Part shown: positions 1 through 7,745 of the stretch, piece after piece | How the letters are laid out: every line of letters begins with the position of its first letter | Numbering within the stretch: the stretch's first letter is position 1 | Assembly (NCBI RefSeq): GCF_001485215.1 | Contig: NZ_BBWW01000001.1 | Span: 4,836,001 to 4,900,000 of the forward strand | Reading direction: 5' to 3' | Source of the DNA: Leptolyngbya sp. NIES-2104 | Lineage (GTDB): Bacteria; Cyanobacteriota; Cyanobacteriia; Leptolyngbyales; Leptolyngbyaceae | Length of the DNA stretch: 64,000 nt | Translations under genes and position numbers: made by a program | The notes under the pieces: generated by a model | What the model saw: the letters and a program-made list of their open reading frames with translations, nothing else | The model's database searches: none | Told to the model about the DNA's origin: nothing

Positions 1-231
1 CAACGCATTGGCGGAGAAGGTGAAGGGCATCGATTCTTTCTGTATCCCAAAGAAGATCTGGTGCCGCATCCGATGGTTGATCCAACTGAAGTGAGTCAGA
101 ACATGAGCAATCGATTTTGGCAAAGCTTGTATCAGGAAACGTTTCGGTTCTTGAGTTCTGGACGGGTGAATACGAGCAATTTAGGCAACATTGAACAAGA
201 CTTGAATTTACCGATCGTGCCTTCGGTTTAA
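1..231 (+). CDS. C-terminal 76 residues of an unidentified protein
   Basis: The frame is open from the first base of the window to a TAA at 229-231, so only the last 76 codons of a longer gene are present. The visible part is soluble, with charged and aromatic residues (HRFFLYPKEDLVPHP, then NRFWQSLYQETFRFL) and ends in LPIVPSV. I do not recognise the family. The stop codon overlaps the junction with the adjacent MITE-like element, whose first base (231) supplies the last A of the TAA. Confidence 0.6.
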   Translation, partial: QRIGGEGEGHRFFLYPKEDLVPHPMVDPTEVSQNMSNRFWQSLYQETFRFLSSGRVNTSNLGNIEQDLNLPIVPSV

Positions 232-437
232 GAGAATGTTTGAAAAGTACAAAAAGTTTCTTCGCTTCGATTGCGTCCCGCCCTGAAATGAATTTCGGGC
301 TAACCGTGGAAAGTCTACTGAAGTAGACTGAGAGCAAGTTTCAAGCTCTTAGTCCATTTCTAATGGACTTTCGCCGATTAGCCCGAAATTCATTTCAGGA
401 CGGGTAATGCAACGGACGAAAACTTTTCAAACCCTCT
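231..437. mobile_element. MITE-like palindromic element, copy 1
   Basis: A non-coding element of about 207 bp. Its ends are imperfect inverted repeats (AGAGAATGTTTGAAAAGT on the left; the reverse complement of the right end is AGAGGGTTTGAAAAGT). Inside are long inverted arms built on CCTGAAATGAATTTCGGGC and its complement, and small hairpins AGTCTAC-TGAA-GTAGACT and AGTCCAT-TTCTA-ATGGACT. TTTA flanks both sides (227-230 and 438-441), fitting a TA-containing target duplication. It sits exactly between two convergent genes, both of whose stop codons fall in or at the duplicated bases. It encodes no protein, so it would depend on a transposase supplied in trans. Confidence 0.75.
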
Positions 438-438
438 T

Positions 439-2325
439 TTATCCATCAATTTCAGAGAGTTCCATCCATCGAATCGTCGAAGTTTCGATCTGTTCCTCTA
501 AGTTAGCTAACTGCTCAGAAAGTTTCTGAACTTCACTAAATCCGGAAGGCGGATTGCGGTAGAGCTTTTGCTCGATCGAACTCTTTTCCGATTCCAATTC
601 AGGAATTTTCACCTCTAATGTTTCTAATTCACGTTTCTCTTTAAACGATAATTTCCGAGGCTTATTAGAAACAGATTTCACTGCCACAGGTTTCGATTCT
701 GCGGGCTTTTCTACGGCAACTTCTTCATCTTTCTTGTAATCGAGATAGACCGAATAATTTCCGGGATATTCGCGAACGTTTCCGCCTTCTTCAAGCGCGA
801 AAATTTTATCAACTGTTCGATCGAGAAAATAGCGATCGTGCGACACCACAATCACACAGCCGTTAAAATCCTCCAAATATTCCTCTAACACTGCCAACGT
901 TTGCACATCTAAATCATTTGTCGGCTCGTCTAGAATCAGAACATTTGGCGCACTCATCAAGACTCGAAGTAAGAATAAACGCCGTCTTTCTCCACCCGAT
1001 AATTTATTAATCGGCGCATATTGTTGATTCGGTGGAAATAGAAATCGCTCCAACATTTGAGAAGCAGTAATCACTTCACCATCCGCAGTTCTAACGAGTT
1101 CTGCAACATCTTTTAAGTATTCGATTACGCGTTGATTCTCATTCACGTGGAGATCTTCAGAATGCTGATCAAAATAGCCGAAATGAATCGTACTACCCGT
1201 GTCGATCGTTCCAGCATCTGGCTCCAATCTTCCGGTAATTAAATTCAGTAAGGTTGACTTTCCTGCACCATTTCCGCCGATAATTCCAACGCGATCTTCG
1301 GGATTGAAATTGTAGGTGAAATCTTTGATCAAAATGCGATCGCCAAATCCTTTCGTCACATGATCCAATTCAACAACTTTCTTTCCAATGCGCCGTCCTG
1401 CGGTTGAGATTTGCACCTTAGTCTGAGATTGTTTGAACTCAGTTTCCTGCATTTCATGAACGCGATCGATTCTCGCTTTCTGTTTAGTGCTTCGAGCTTT
1501 TGCCCCTCGTTTGAGCCATTCTAATTCTCGTCTCAGAACACCTTGATGTTTTCGCTGTGAACTCGCTTCAGAGGCTTCTTGAGCGGCTTTCTTTTCCAAA
1601 TAGTAGGAATAACTGCCGTTGTAGCTGAACAAATCGCCTCGATCGAGTTCGATAATCCGATTTGTCACACGATCGAGAAAATAGCGATCGTGCGTCACCA
1701 ACAACAACGCGCCTCGAAATCGGTTGAGATAGCTTTGCAACCATTCGATCGAGAGTGCATCTAAATGGTTCGTCGGCTCATCCATCAACAAAACATCAGG
1801 CTCTGACAGCAATGCAGTCGCGAGTGCAATTCGCTTTCGATAGCCGCCTGATAACTGTTTCACCTGAGCGCTCAGATCCTGAATTCCTAACTTGCTTAAA
1901 ACAATTTTGGCTTTTGTTTCTAATTCCCAAGCATTCAGCGAGTCCATTTTCTGAGTGACTTGAGACAATCGCGCCATTGCTGCGTCTGAATTGCCGTGTG
2001 CCATCTGTTCAGAAAGTTGCTCATACTCCCGCACGAGTGCCATCTGTTCACCGCTATCAACGAAAACCTGCTCTAGAACGGTTTTCTCTGGGTCGAGATC
2101 AGGGTCTTGCGGTAAGTAAATAATTCGGCTGCCAGACGCTTTCGTGAGTTCACCACTATCGATCGATTCCAGTCCGCCGATCATTTTCAGCAACGTTGAC
2201 TTACCCGATCCATTTGTGCCAATCAGTCCGACTTTCTCGCCTGCTTCTAGAGTGAAACTGGCATCGTGCACAATTTCCTTGATGCCGAAATCTTTTTTAA
2301 CCGATCGTAGCGTTAGAACACTCAT
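439..2325 (-). CDS. uup: ABC-F family ATPase, Uup-like
   Basis: A 628-residue protein with two ABC nucleotide-binding domains and no membrane segment. The first domain has Walker A GTNGSGKST (36-44), signature LSGGY (158-162) and Walker B LLMDEP followed by a switch-region THDR. The second has GGNGAGKST near residue 350, LSGGERRR and LILDEP. A charged linker lies between them and a C-terminal coiled-coil tail (about 560-628, with KFKEKRELE-like heptads) follows. This is the layout of ABC-F proteins of the Uup branch, which act on ribosomes or branched nucleic acids rather than in transport. Its 3' end abuts MITE copy 1. Confidence 0.88.
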   Translation of the reverse strand: MSVLTLRSVKKDFGIKEIVHDASFTLEAGEKVGLIGTNGSGKSTLLKMIGGLESIDSGELTKASGSRIIYLPQDPDLDPEKTVLEQVFVDSGEQMALVREYEQLSEQMAHGNSDAAMARLSQVTQKMDSLNAWELETKAKIVLSKLGIQDLSAQVKQLSGGYRKRIALATALLSEPDVLLMDEPTNHLDALSIEWLQSYLNRFRGALLLVTHDRYFLDRVTNRIIELDRGDLFSYNGSYSYYLEKKAAQEASEASSQRKHQGVLRRELEWLKRGAKARSTKQKARIDRVHEMQETEFKQSQTKVQISTAGRRIGKKVVELDHVTKGFGDRILIKDFTYNFNPEDRVGIIGGNGAGKSTLLNLITGRLEPDAGTIDTGSTIHFGYFDQHSEDLHVNENQRVIEYLKDVAELVRTADGEVITASQMLERFLFPPNQQYAPINKLSGGERRRLFLLRVLMSAPNVLILDEPTNDLDVQTLAVLEEYLEDFNGCVIVVSHDRYFLDRTVDKIFALEEGGNVREYPGNYSVYLDYKKDEEVAVEKPAESKPVAVKSVSNKPRKLSFKEKRELETLEVKIPELESEKSSIEQKLYRNPPSGFSEVQKLSEQLANLEEQIETSTIRWMELSEIDG

Positions 2326-2370
2326 GATTGATGAAACGAAACCCGCTCATCAACGGTAGCACTGATTGAG

Positions 2371-2452
2371 AGTAGGGAGTGGGGAGTGGGGGGATGGGAA
2401 GAAATACTAGAAATCTCTCCCTATCCCAGTTCTTGACTCCCTACTCCCCACT
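2371..2452. repeat. Heptamer (GGGGAGT) short tandem repeat forming an inverted pair
   Basis: The stretch after hup contains AGTAGGGAGTGGGGAGT at 2371-2387. Its near-complement at 2436-2452 reads, on the other strand, AGTGGGGAGTAGGGAGT, with 15 of 17 positions matching. The GGGGAGT heptamer resembles the short tandemly repeated repetitive sequences known from filamentous cyanobacteria. It could fold into a long hairpin and end hup transcription, but there is no clean T-tract. Confidence 0.5.
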
Positions 2453-2455
2453 TTC

Positions 2456-2737
2456 TTACTCTTCTGGTGCAACTCGGTCTTTGAATCCTTTTCCGGGCGC
2501 AAACACGGGCACTCGTGTTGCCGGAATTTGGATCGCGGCTCCGGTCGCTGGGTTACGACCTTCACGGGCTTGACGTTCCCGCGCTTCAAAGCTGCCAAAT
2601 CCCACGATCGTCACTTTATCCCCACTTGCCACCGTTTCCAAAATTGTATCGACCATTGCGGTCAGGATAGCGTCTGCTTCTTTCTTGGTGACGCTTGCTT
2701 TAGAAGCGATCGCGTCTACTAATTCACCTTTGTTCAT
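2456..2737 (-). CDS. hup: DNA-binding protein HU
   Basis: A 93-residue nucleoid protein that binds and bends DNA as a dimer. The sequence starts MNKGELVDAIASKASVTKK, the usual HU N-terminus. It contains the GFGSFE core and the DNA-binding arm with RNPATG, which is diagnostic of the HU/IHF family. An in-frame ATG lies 43 codons upstream, but the start at 2737 is chosen because the protein then has normal HU length and a GAGG lies about 8 bases before it. It is followed at its 3' end by the heptamer inverted repeat and then the ABC-F gene on the same strand. Confidence 0.95.
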   Translation of the reverse strand: MNKGELVDAIASKASVTKKEADAILTAMVDTILETVASGDKVTIVGFGSFEARERQAREGRNPATGAAIQIPATRVPVFAPGKGFKDRVAPEE

Positions 2738-2853
2738 CTGTGTGTCCTCACAATGATTCGCTGCATTGTAGTGCAAGATTTTCCAAAGTTCAATCGTACT
2801 ATGCGAATTTCCGACACAGCGTATGATTAAAAAGTGGCATTTAGCGATCGACG

Positions 2854-3429
2854 ATGCTCCTTGCAATGTTCGACCTTAAACCGATTATCGATTTGACCGA
2901 TGACCAGTTCTACCAACTCTGTCAGATCAATTCTGATGTCAGATTTGAGCGCGACGCAGCAGGAAAAATCTTGATTATGTCTCCCGCTGGTGCAATCATT
3001 TCAAATCGTAATTGTGAGATTGGCTCAGAGCTTGAACTCTGGAATCGTCAAGCACAATTAGGCATTTGTTTTGGTGCTTCGACTGGCTTTGGACTGCCCA
3101 ATGGAGCGGTTCGAGCGCCTAGTCTCACTTGGCTCAAACAATCTCGCTGGGATGCTCTGACACCAGAGGAACAAGAAAAATTTCCGCCCGTTGCCCCCGA
3201 TTTTGTTCTTGAATTGATGTCGTCCTTCGATTCACTCGAAGAAACCCAGGCACGACTGCGAGAGTATATGGAAAATGGTGTTCGGTTGGGATGGTTGATC
3301 GATCGTAAAACCCGACGAGTTGAAGTTTATCGATCGAATCAACCCGTAGAAGTCTTAGAAAATCCAGTTTCGCTCTCAGGCGAAGATGTTTTGCCCGAAT
3401 TTGTGTTGAATTTGGCGATCGTTTGGTAG
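2854..3429 (+). CDS. Uma2-family (DUF820) PD-(D/E)XK nuclease-like protein
   Basis: A 191-residue protein of the Uma2 family, very abundant in cyanobacteria, with a restriction-endonuclease-like fold and no settled function. The family core is visible as PDFVLELMSS followed by an EYMENGVRLGWLID segment and an RRVEVYR strand. The lysine usually found just before the Y..NG motif appears to be arginine or absent (ARLREYMENG), so catalysis is uncertain. It is divergent from hup. An alternative start is the ATG at 2866. Confidence 0.82.
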   Translation: MLLAMFDLKPIIDLTDDQFYQLCQINSDVRFERDAAGKILIMSPAGAIISNRNCEIGSELELWNRQAQLGICFGASTGFGLPNGAVRAPSLTWLKQSRWDALTPEEQEKFPPVAPDFVLELMSSFDSLEETQARLREYMENGVRLGWLIDRKTRRVEVYRSNQPVEVLENPVSLSGEDVLPEFVLNLAIVW

Positions 3430-3460
3430 TGTCGATCCTGGAACATTCAAGGATTCAAAA

Positions 3461-4825
3461 ATGGTTGTACCCGCAACTTGTTCTCCAGGAATTGCCGCAG
3501 GTATGGCGGCGTTGCAGATGTTTTACAACCCAGGAACGGGACTCTGGGACACCACAAACTGGTGGAATGCAGCAAATGCACTCGAAGCCACGATCGAATA
3601 TTCACGCATCACCGATTCACGCACGTATCGCAGCAATATTTACAACACGTTTTACCAAAAGCCGAGATATAAGAATTTCATCAATCCGTGGTTTCGCGAT
3701 GATGACGGCTGGTGGGCGATCGCTTGGATTCGGGCATATGATCTCACAAGCGAACAGAAGTATCTAGACCAAGCCAAGCTGATCTTCTGGGACATGACCA
3801 CAGGTTGGGATAATGTTTGCAGTGGGGGTCTGTACTGGCACAAGCGCGAATTAAATTATAAGAATGCAATCACGAATGGATTACTACTATCGGTTGCAGC
3901 GAAGTTAAATCTACGTGAACCGAATGATAAACGCTATCTAGAATGGGCGCAAAAGATTTGGAAGTGGTATCAGCAAAGCGGAATGATTAATGATGACAAT
4001 TTAGTAAATGATGGTTTAGATAGCAATTGTCGCAACAATGGAAAAACAATCTGGACATACAATCAAGGAGTTTTGATTGGTGCTCTGGTGGATTTGTATC
4101 AAGGGACAAAAGACCCGGAATTATTGAAACAGGCGGAAGCGATCGCAGATTCATCGATCACAAAACTCGCCCGCAATGGAATTCTCCGCGAACCCTGTGA
4201 AGAGAACAACGATTGCGGCAATGATGGACCCCAATTTAAGGGAATTTTTATCCGAAATTTGGCAGATTTATATCGTGTCAGTCCGAAGTCAACCTATCGC
4301 GCATTCATCGAAAGAAATGCAGAATCGCTCTGGGCAAATCGGAATGAACAAAATCAATTCGGTTTGAATTGGGCAGGCTCGATCGATAAAGCGGATGCCA
4401 CTCGACAAACGAGCGCGATCGATGCGTTGAATGCTGCGATCGCGCTTTCCACTGCCAATACATTTTCTCCCTCAACTTCATTCATTCAACCAGTCGCTTC
4501 TTCGCTCTCTGGAATTACTCAAACGAATGAGGATTTTATTCAGTTCAACGTTCCAGTTGGATGCTCTGGTCGATATGATCTATCGTTGCGATATGCAGCT
4601 CCAACAGGTGCGAATCGGTATGTTTACGTGAATGGGCGGAGTTTAATCGATCAAGAATCGTTTCCGGCGACGGGCGGATGGGATCAGATGCGATCGCTAA
4701 AAATCGAAAATGTCTGGCTCAATGCCGGAGAAAATTCGGTTTCTGTGATTTTTAATTCGAGTAAAGGTAGCAAGAATCCTTTATTTCTGGATACTTTATC
4801 GATCGATGTTTCTCGCAAAAGATGA
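3461..4825 (+). CDS. Glycoside hydrolase family 76-like protein with C-terminal carbohydrate-binding-like domain
   Basis: A 454-residue protein whose first 340 residues resemble the GH76 (alpha-1,6-mannanase) alpha-barrel. It has many Trp/Tyr residues, repeated helix pairs and an RDDDGWWAIAWI segment carrying the consecutive aspartates that serve as catalytic residues in GH76. Residues from about 345 to 454 look like a beta-sandwich carbohydrate-binding module (GRYDLSLRYA, NRYVYVNGR, ENSVSVIFN). No signal peptide is visible at the chosen ATG, which is odd for a mannan-degrading enzyme. The stop overlaps the next start by four bases (ATGA). Substrate is inferred from family only. Confidence 0.75.
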   Translation: MVVPATCSPGIAAGMAALQMFYNPGTGLWDTTNWWNAANALEATIEYSRITDSRTYRSNIYNTFYQKPRYKNFINPWFRDDDGWWAIAWIRAYDLTSEQKYLDQAKLIFWDMTTGWDNVCSGGLYWHKRELNYKNAITNGLLLSVAAKLNLREPNDKRYLEWAQKIWKWYQQSGMINDDNLVNDGLDSNCRNNGKTIWTYNQGVLIGALVDLYQGTKDPELLKQAEAIADSSITKLARNGILREPCEENNDCGNDGPQFKGIFIRNLADLYRVSPKSTYRAFIERNAESLWANRNEQNQFGLNWAGSIDKADATRQTSAIDALNAAIALSTANTFSPSTSFIQPVASSLSGITQTNEDFIQFNVPVGCSGRYDLSLRYAAPTGANRYVYVNGRSLIDQESFPATGGWDQMRSLKIENVWLNAGENSVSVIFNSSKGSKNPLFLDTLSIDVSRKR

Positions 4826-5502
4826 ACGTAATTAAAAAGCTTGGAAAACGTTTAGATCAATTCAAATCTTTGAGCATTTACGGATTTGAATTGATTCAAG
4901 AGCGAATGACGGATTGGGCACAGTTGCATCGTTATCATCAAGCGAATGCTGAATTGAGAGAAGAAGTCGATCGCGTTATTTTTTTCGGTGATTCGATTAC
5001 TGATTGTTGGGATTTGCCCGCTTATTTCCCGAATCAATCTTATGTGAATCGTGGCATTTCAGGGCAGACAACTCCTCAAATGCTGATTCGGTTTCGTCCA
5101 GATGCGATCGCGCTTCGTCCTCAAATTGTCGTTCTTTTAGCTGGAACGAACGACATCGCAGGCAATACAGGTCGAATGACAATCGAGCAAATCCAGGATA
5201 ATTTAATGTCGATCGTTGAACTCGCAAAATATCATCAAATCCGCATGATTCTGAGTTCAATTCTTCCAGTTAGTGAATTAAGTTCTGTGACTCGTTCTCC
5301 TAAAAAGATTCAAACACTGAATCATTGGATTGAGCAATATTGTGCAGCGAATGACTGTATCTATTTGAATTATTACAGCCAAATGGTGAATGATCGAGGA
5401 TTTTTACAGTCTCATTTATCCGATGATGGTTTGCATCCGAATGAAGCGGGTTATAAAATCATGACTCCACTCGCAGAAGCCGCAATTCAAAAAGCAAAAT
5501 GA
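4822..5502 (+). CDS. SGNH/GDSL-family hydrolase
   Basis: A 226-residue esterase or lipase-like enzyme. All SGNH blocks can be seen: FFGDSITD (block I, nucleophilic Ser), NRGISGQT (block II Gly), LLAGTNDIAG (block III Asn) and DDGLHPNEAGY (block V Asp-x-x-His). The N-terminal 45 residues are basic and helical, without a clear signal peptide. It overlaps the GH76-like gene by four bases upstream and prmA by four bases downstream, so the three are probably translated from one mRNA. It could deacylate a polysaccharide or a lipid; the substrate is unknown. Confidence 0.87.
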   Translation: MNVIKKLGKRLDQFKSLSIYGFELIQERMTDWAQLHRYHQANAELREEVDRVIFFGDSITDCWDLPAYFPNQSYVNRGISGQTTPQMLIRFRPDAIALRPQIVVLLAGTNDIAGNTGRMTIEQIQDNLMSIVELAKYHQIRMILSSILPVSELSSVTRSPKKIQTLNHWIEQYCAANDCIYLNYYSQMVNDRGFLQSHLSDDGLHPNEAGYKIMTPLAEAAIQKAK

Positions 5503-6368
5503 TCGAACTTAGCTTAAATGCCACCGAGGAAGCGATCGATTGGATTCGCTCTTTGTTGGCGACTGTCAATTTCATAGGCGATCTTCAACTCGAAAAAGCA
5601 GAATTACCTTGGGCGTTTCAAGTTCGATTCTATTTAAACGATCGCTCAAAAATCAACCAGATTGAATCTGCATTGTCATCGTTATACCGAACAGGAATGA
5701 CAACAGAGTTAGAAATGTCGATCGTTGAAGAAACGAAACATTCAAGCACGATTCACCAAGTCGGTAATTTCGTCATTTCAAATGGAAACTATCAAACTCA
5801 ACCGAATGAGATTTTTCTAAATATTCAAGAAAGTTTGGCATTTGGAAGCGGATTTCATCCAGCAACAATTCTCAGTTTGCGCTTAATTGAACGTCACGTT
5901 ACGCCAAACTTAGAAATTCTCGATCTCGGTTGTGGCTCTGGAATTTTAAGTATCGCGATCGCAAAATTAGGAGCACAAGTTTACGCGATCGATAATGATG
6001 CGATCGCCGTTGAAGCCACTCGAAGGGCAGTTCGTAAAAACTCAGTAAATGTCCGAGTCGAGCAAGCCAGCCTTGGAAAAGGAAGCGAACTCGGTCACTG
6101 GATGGGCGGCGAAGTTGGAGAAATTCAATCGATCGAACCTGCTGAAAATTTCGATATCATCGTCGCGAATGTATTCGCTCGAATCATCCTTGATCTGAGC
6201 CAAGATTTAACTAAAGCACTTCGATCAGATGGACGATTAATTCTCGCAGGATTCACGATCGAATACGAAGCAGAACTCATCGAAACGCTTTCAGAATTTG
6301 AACTGATCGATCGCGAACAAACCGAAGACTGGATCGCACTGGTTTTTAGAAAAAGAGCGGCGGGATAA
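5499..6368 (+). CDS. prmA: Ribosomal protein L11 methyltransferase
   Basis: A 289-residue SAM-dependent methyltransferase that modifies ribosomal protein L11. The N-terminal substrate-recognition region is followed by a Rossmann fold. SAM motif I is ILDLGCGSGILSIA near residue 148, the acidic loop is AIDNDAIAVEA, and NVFARII stands where related PrmA proteins have an NxxA motif. AFGSGFHPAT before motif I is also typical of PrmA. It is translationally coupled to the GDSL hydrolase gene by an ATGA overlap, and its 3' end overlaps a small gene on the opposite strand. Confidence 0.9.
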   Translation: MIELSLNATEEAIDWIRSLLATVNFIGDLQLEKAELPWAFQVRFYLNDRSKINQIESALSSLYRTGMTTELEMSIVEETKHSSTIHQVGNFVISNGNYQTQPNEIFLNIQESLAFGSGFHPATILSLRLIERHVTPNLEILDLGCGSGILSIAIAKLGAQVYAIDNDAIAVEATRRAVRKNSVNVRVEQASLGKGSELGHWMGGEVGEIQSIEPAENFDIIVANVFARIILDLSQDLTKALRSDGRLILAGFTIEYEAELIETLSEFELIDREQTEDWIALVFRKRAAG

Positions 6369-6492
6369 CCTCGATCGGAGCCGGAAGCATTTCACCCCGA
6401 AAATCGAGCAGTTGAACCAGGAGCAAATACCCCAAACCCAACGCTAAAGAAATAATTCCAGTCAATATCGCAACGAATTTTGAACGAGTCAT
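6346..6492 (-). CDS. Small single-span membrane protein, 48 aa
   Basis: An ATG at 6490-6492 opens a 48-codon frame ending at TAA 6346-6348. The product starts MTRSKFVAIL, continues with a glycine-rich hydrophobic helix (about residues 7-28), then LLDFRGEMLPAPIEVIPPLFF. This basic start, one transmembrane helix and proline-rich tail looks like a genuine small cyanobacterial membrane protein rather than chance. It overlaps the last 23 bases of prmA in antisense. No clear Shine-Dalgarno sequence precedes it. Function unknown. Confidence 0.6.
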   Translation of the reverse strand: MTRSKFVAILTGIISLALGLGYLLLVQLLDFRGEMLPAPIEVIPPLFF

Positions 6493-6627
6493 AAACGAGA
6501 AAACATAAAGCGCCTAACCAAAGTTTACAGAATTTTAGAATCGGTGCGAGAGAACGATCGCAAAAAATGCTGATGCGGGAATCGTAAGGAGTGATTAAAT
6601 GGCTACTCAGTAGAGATCGAGGTACTT

Positions 6628-7608
6628 ATGGATTCTGCTGTTGCATCTCGCCTTCAACTTCCGGTATTCGATCGTTCGATCGCGCTTCAAACTTATGAAC
6701 TCAGTAAAACCTATCGCACTGGGTTCTGGATGAACAAAAAAGTAGGATCGCTCAATGGTGTCAGTCTCACCGTATACGAGGGCGAAACCTTCGGCTTGCT
6801 CGGACAAAACGGAGCCGGAAAAACTACATTGCTCAAAACCTTGCTGGGAATTGTCCGCCCAACTTCTGGACGCGCAACCGTTCTAGGCGAACCGTTGGGC
6901 GATCGTGCTGTAAAACAACGAATCGGATATCTGACCGAAAATCCCTATTTTTACGATTACCTTACAGGTTGGGAAGTCCTGAATTTCACCGGAGACCTAT
7001 TTGGAATAGCGCGATCGCAACAACGTAAGCGCATTCCCGAACTGCTCGATCTAGTCGGTCTTGCTCAGTCCGCTGCGAAGAAAAAACAACTGCGGCAATA
7101 TTCCAAGGGAATGCTGCAACGAATCGGACTCGCTCAAGCATTGATGAATGATCCGGATCTCGTCTTTCTCGATGAGCCGATGTCAGGGCTTGATCCGCTC
7201 GGACGTTACCAAATGCGGGAGATTATCCTATCGCTTAAATCACAGGGCAAAACGATTTTCTTTAATAGTCACGTTCTATCAGATGTGGAAAAAATCTGCG
7301 ATCGCGTGGCTCTCCTCGCCCAAGGTAAACTAATCGCGATCGGCTCAATGCAAGACCTCCTTGGAACCGCTGAGCATTACTGCGTCACGGTCAAAGGTGG
7401 AAGACCAGAGATGCTGCATCAGTGGATTCCGAACTTAGAATTTCAGGACGGACTCTGGACAGGACAGCTTAATGGACAGCCAGAAGATCTGCTGGGAAGT
7501 CTGCGATTGATGAATGCTCAACTGATCTCGATCGAGCTTGCCCGTCCATCGCTCGAAGAATTCTTCGTGCGCCAATTGAAAGAGCGCGGCATTCAATCCA
7601 GTAGCTGA
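6628..7608 (+). CDS. ABC transporter ATP-binding protein
   Basis: A 326-residue ATPase of the DrrA/CcmA/NatA-like group. It shows Walker A LLGQNGAGKTT near residue 58, the signature YSKGMLQRIGLAQ, Walker B LVFLDEPMSGLDP and a switch histidine in FFNSHVLSD. The C-terminal 80 residues form the extra domain common in this group. No permease gene is next to it, so its membrane partner must be elsewhere. A GAGG lies just upstream of the ATG. The cargo cannot be deduced. Confidence 0.88.
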   Translation: MDSAVASRLQLPVFDRSIALQTYELSKTYRTGFWMNKKVGSLNGVSLTVYEGETFGLLGQNGAGKTTLLKTLLGIVRPTSGRATVLGEPLGDRAVKQRIGYLTENPYFYDYLTGWEVLNFTGDLFGIARSQQRKRIPELLDLVGLAQSAAKKKQLRQYSKGMLQRIGLAQALMNDPDLVFLDEPMSGLDPLGRYQMREIILSLKSQGKTIFFNSHVLSDVEKICDRVALLAQGKLIAIGSMQDLLGTAEHYCVTVKGGRPEMLHQWIPNLEFQDGLWTGQLNGQPEDLLGSLRLMNAQLISIELARPSLEEFFVRQLKERGIQSSS

Positions 7609-7617
7609 TCGCGGGCT

Positions 7618-7681
7618 TTCTTGATGATCTCAGTGAATCTAAGGAGCATTCACAGAAACTTTATCTAGAGATCATCAAGAA
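7618..7681. repeat. 14-bp perfect inverted repeat (stem-loop) after the ABC ATPase gene
   Basis: TTCTTGATGATCTC at 7618-7631 and GAGATCATCAAGAA at 7668-7681 are exact complements. Between them GTGAAT and ATTCAC can form an inner stem. It lies 9 bases after the ABC ATPase stop. There is no U-tract, so it may be an mRNA 3'-end stabiliser or factor-dependent terminator rather than a classic terminator. Confidence 0.6.
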
Positions 7682-7745
7682 TACCGTGGAGATAATGAGG
7701 CTCAAAGTGAACACTGACAGTGATCCCCACTGGTGAGGGCAAGCC

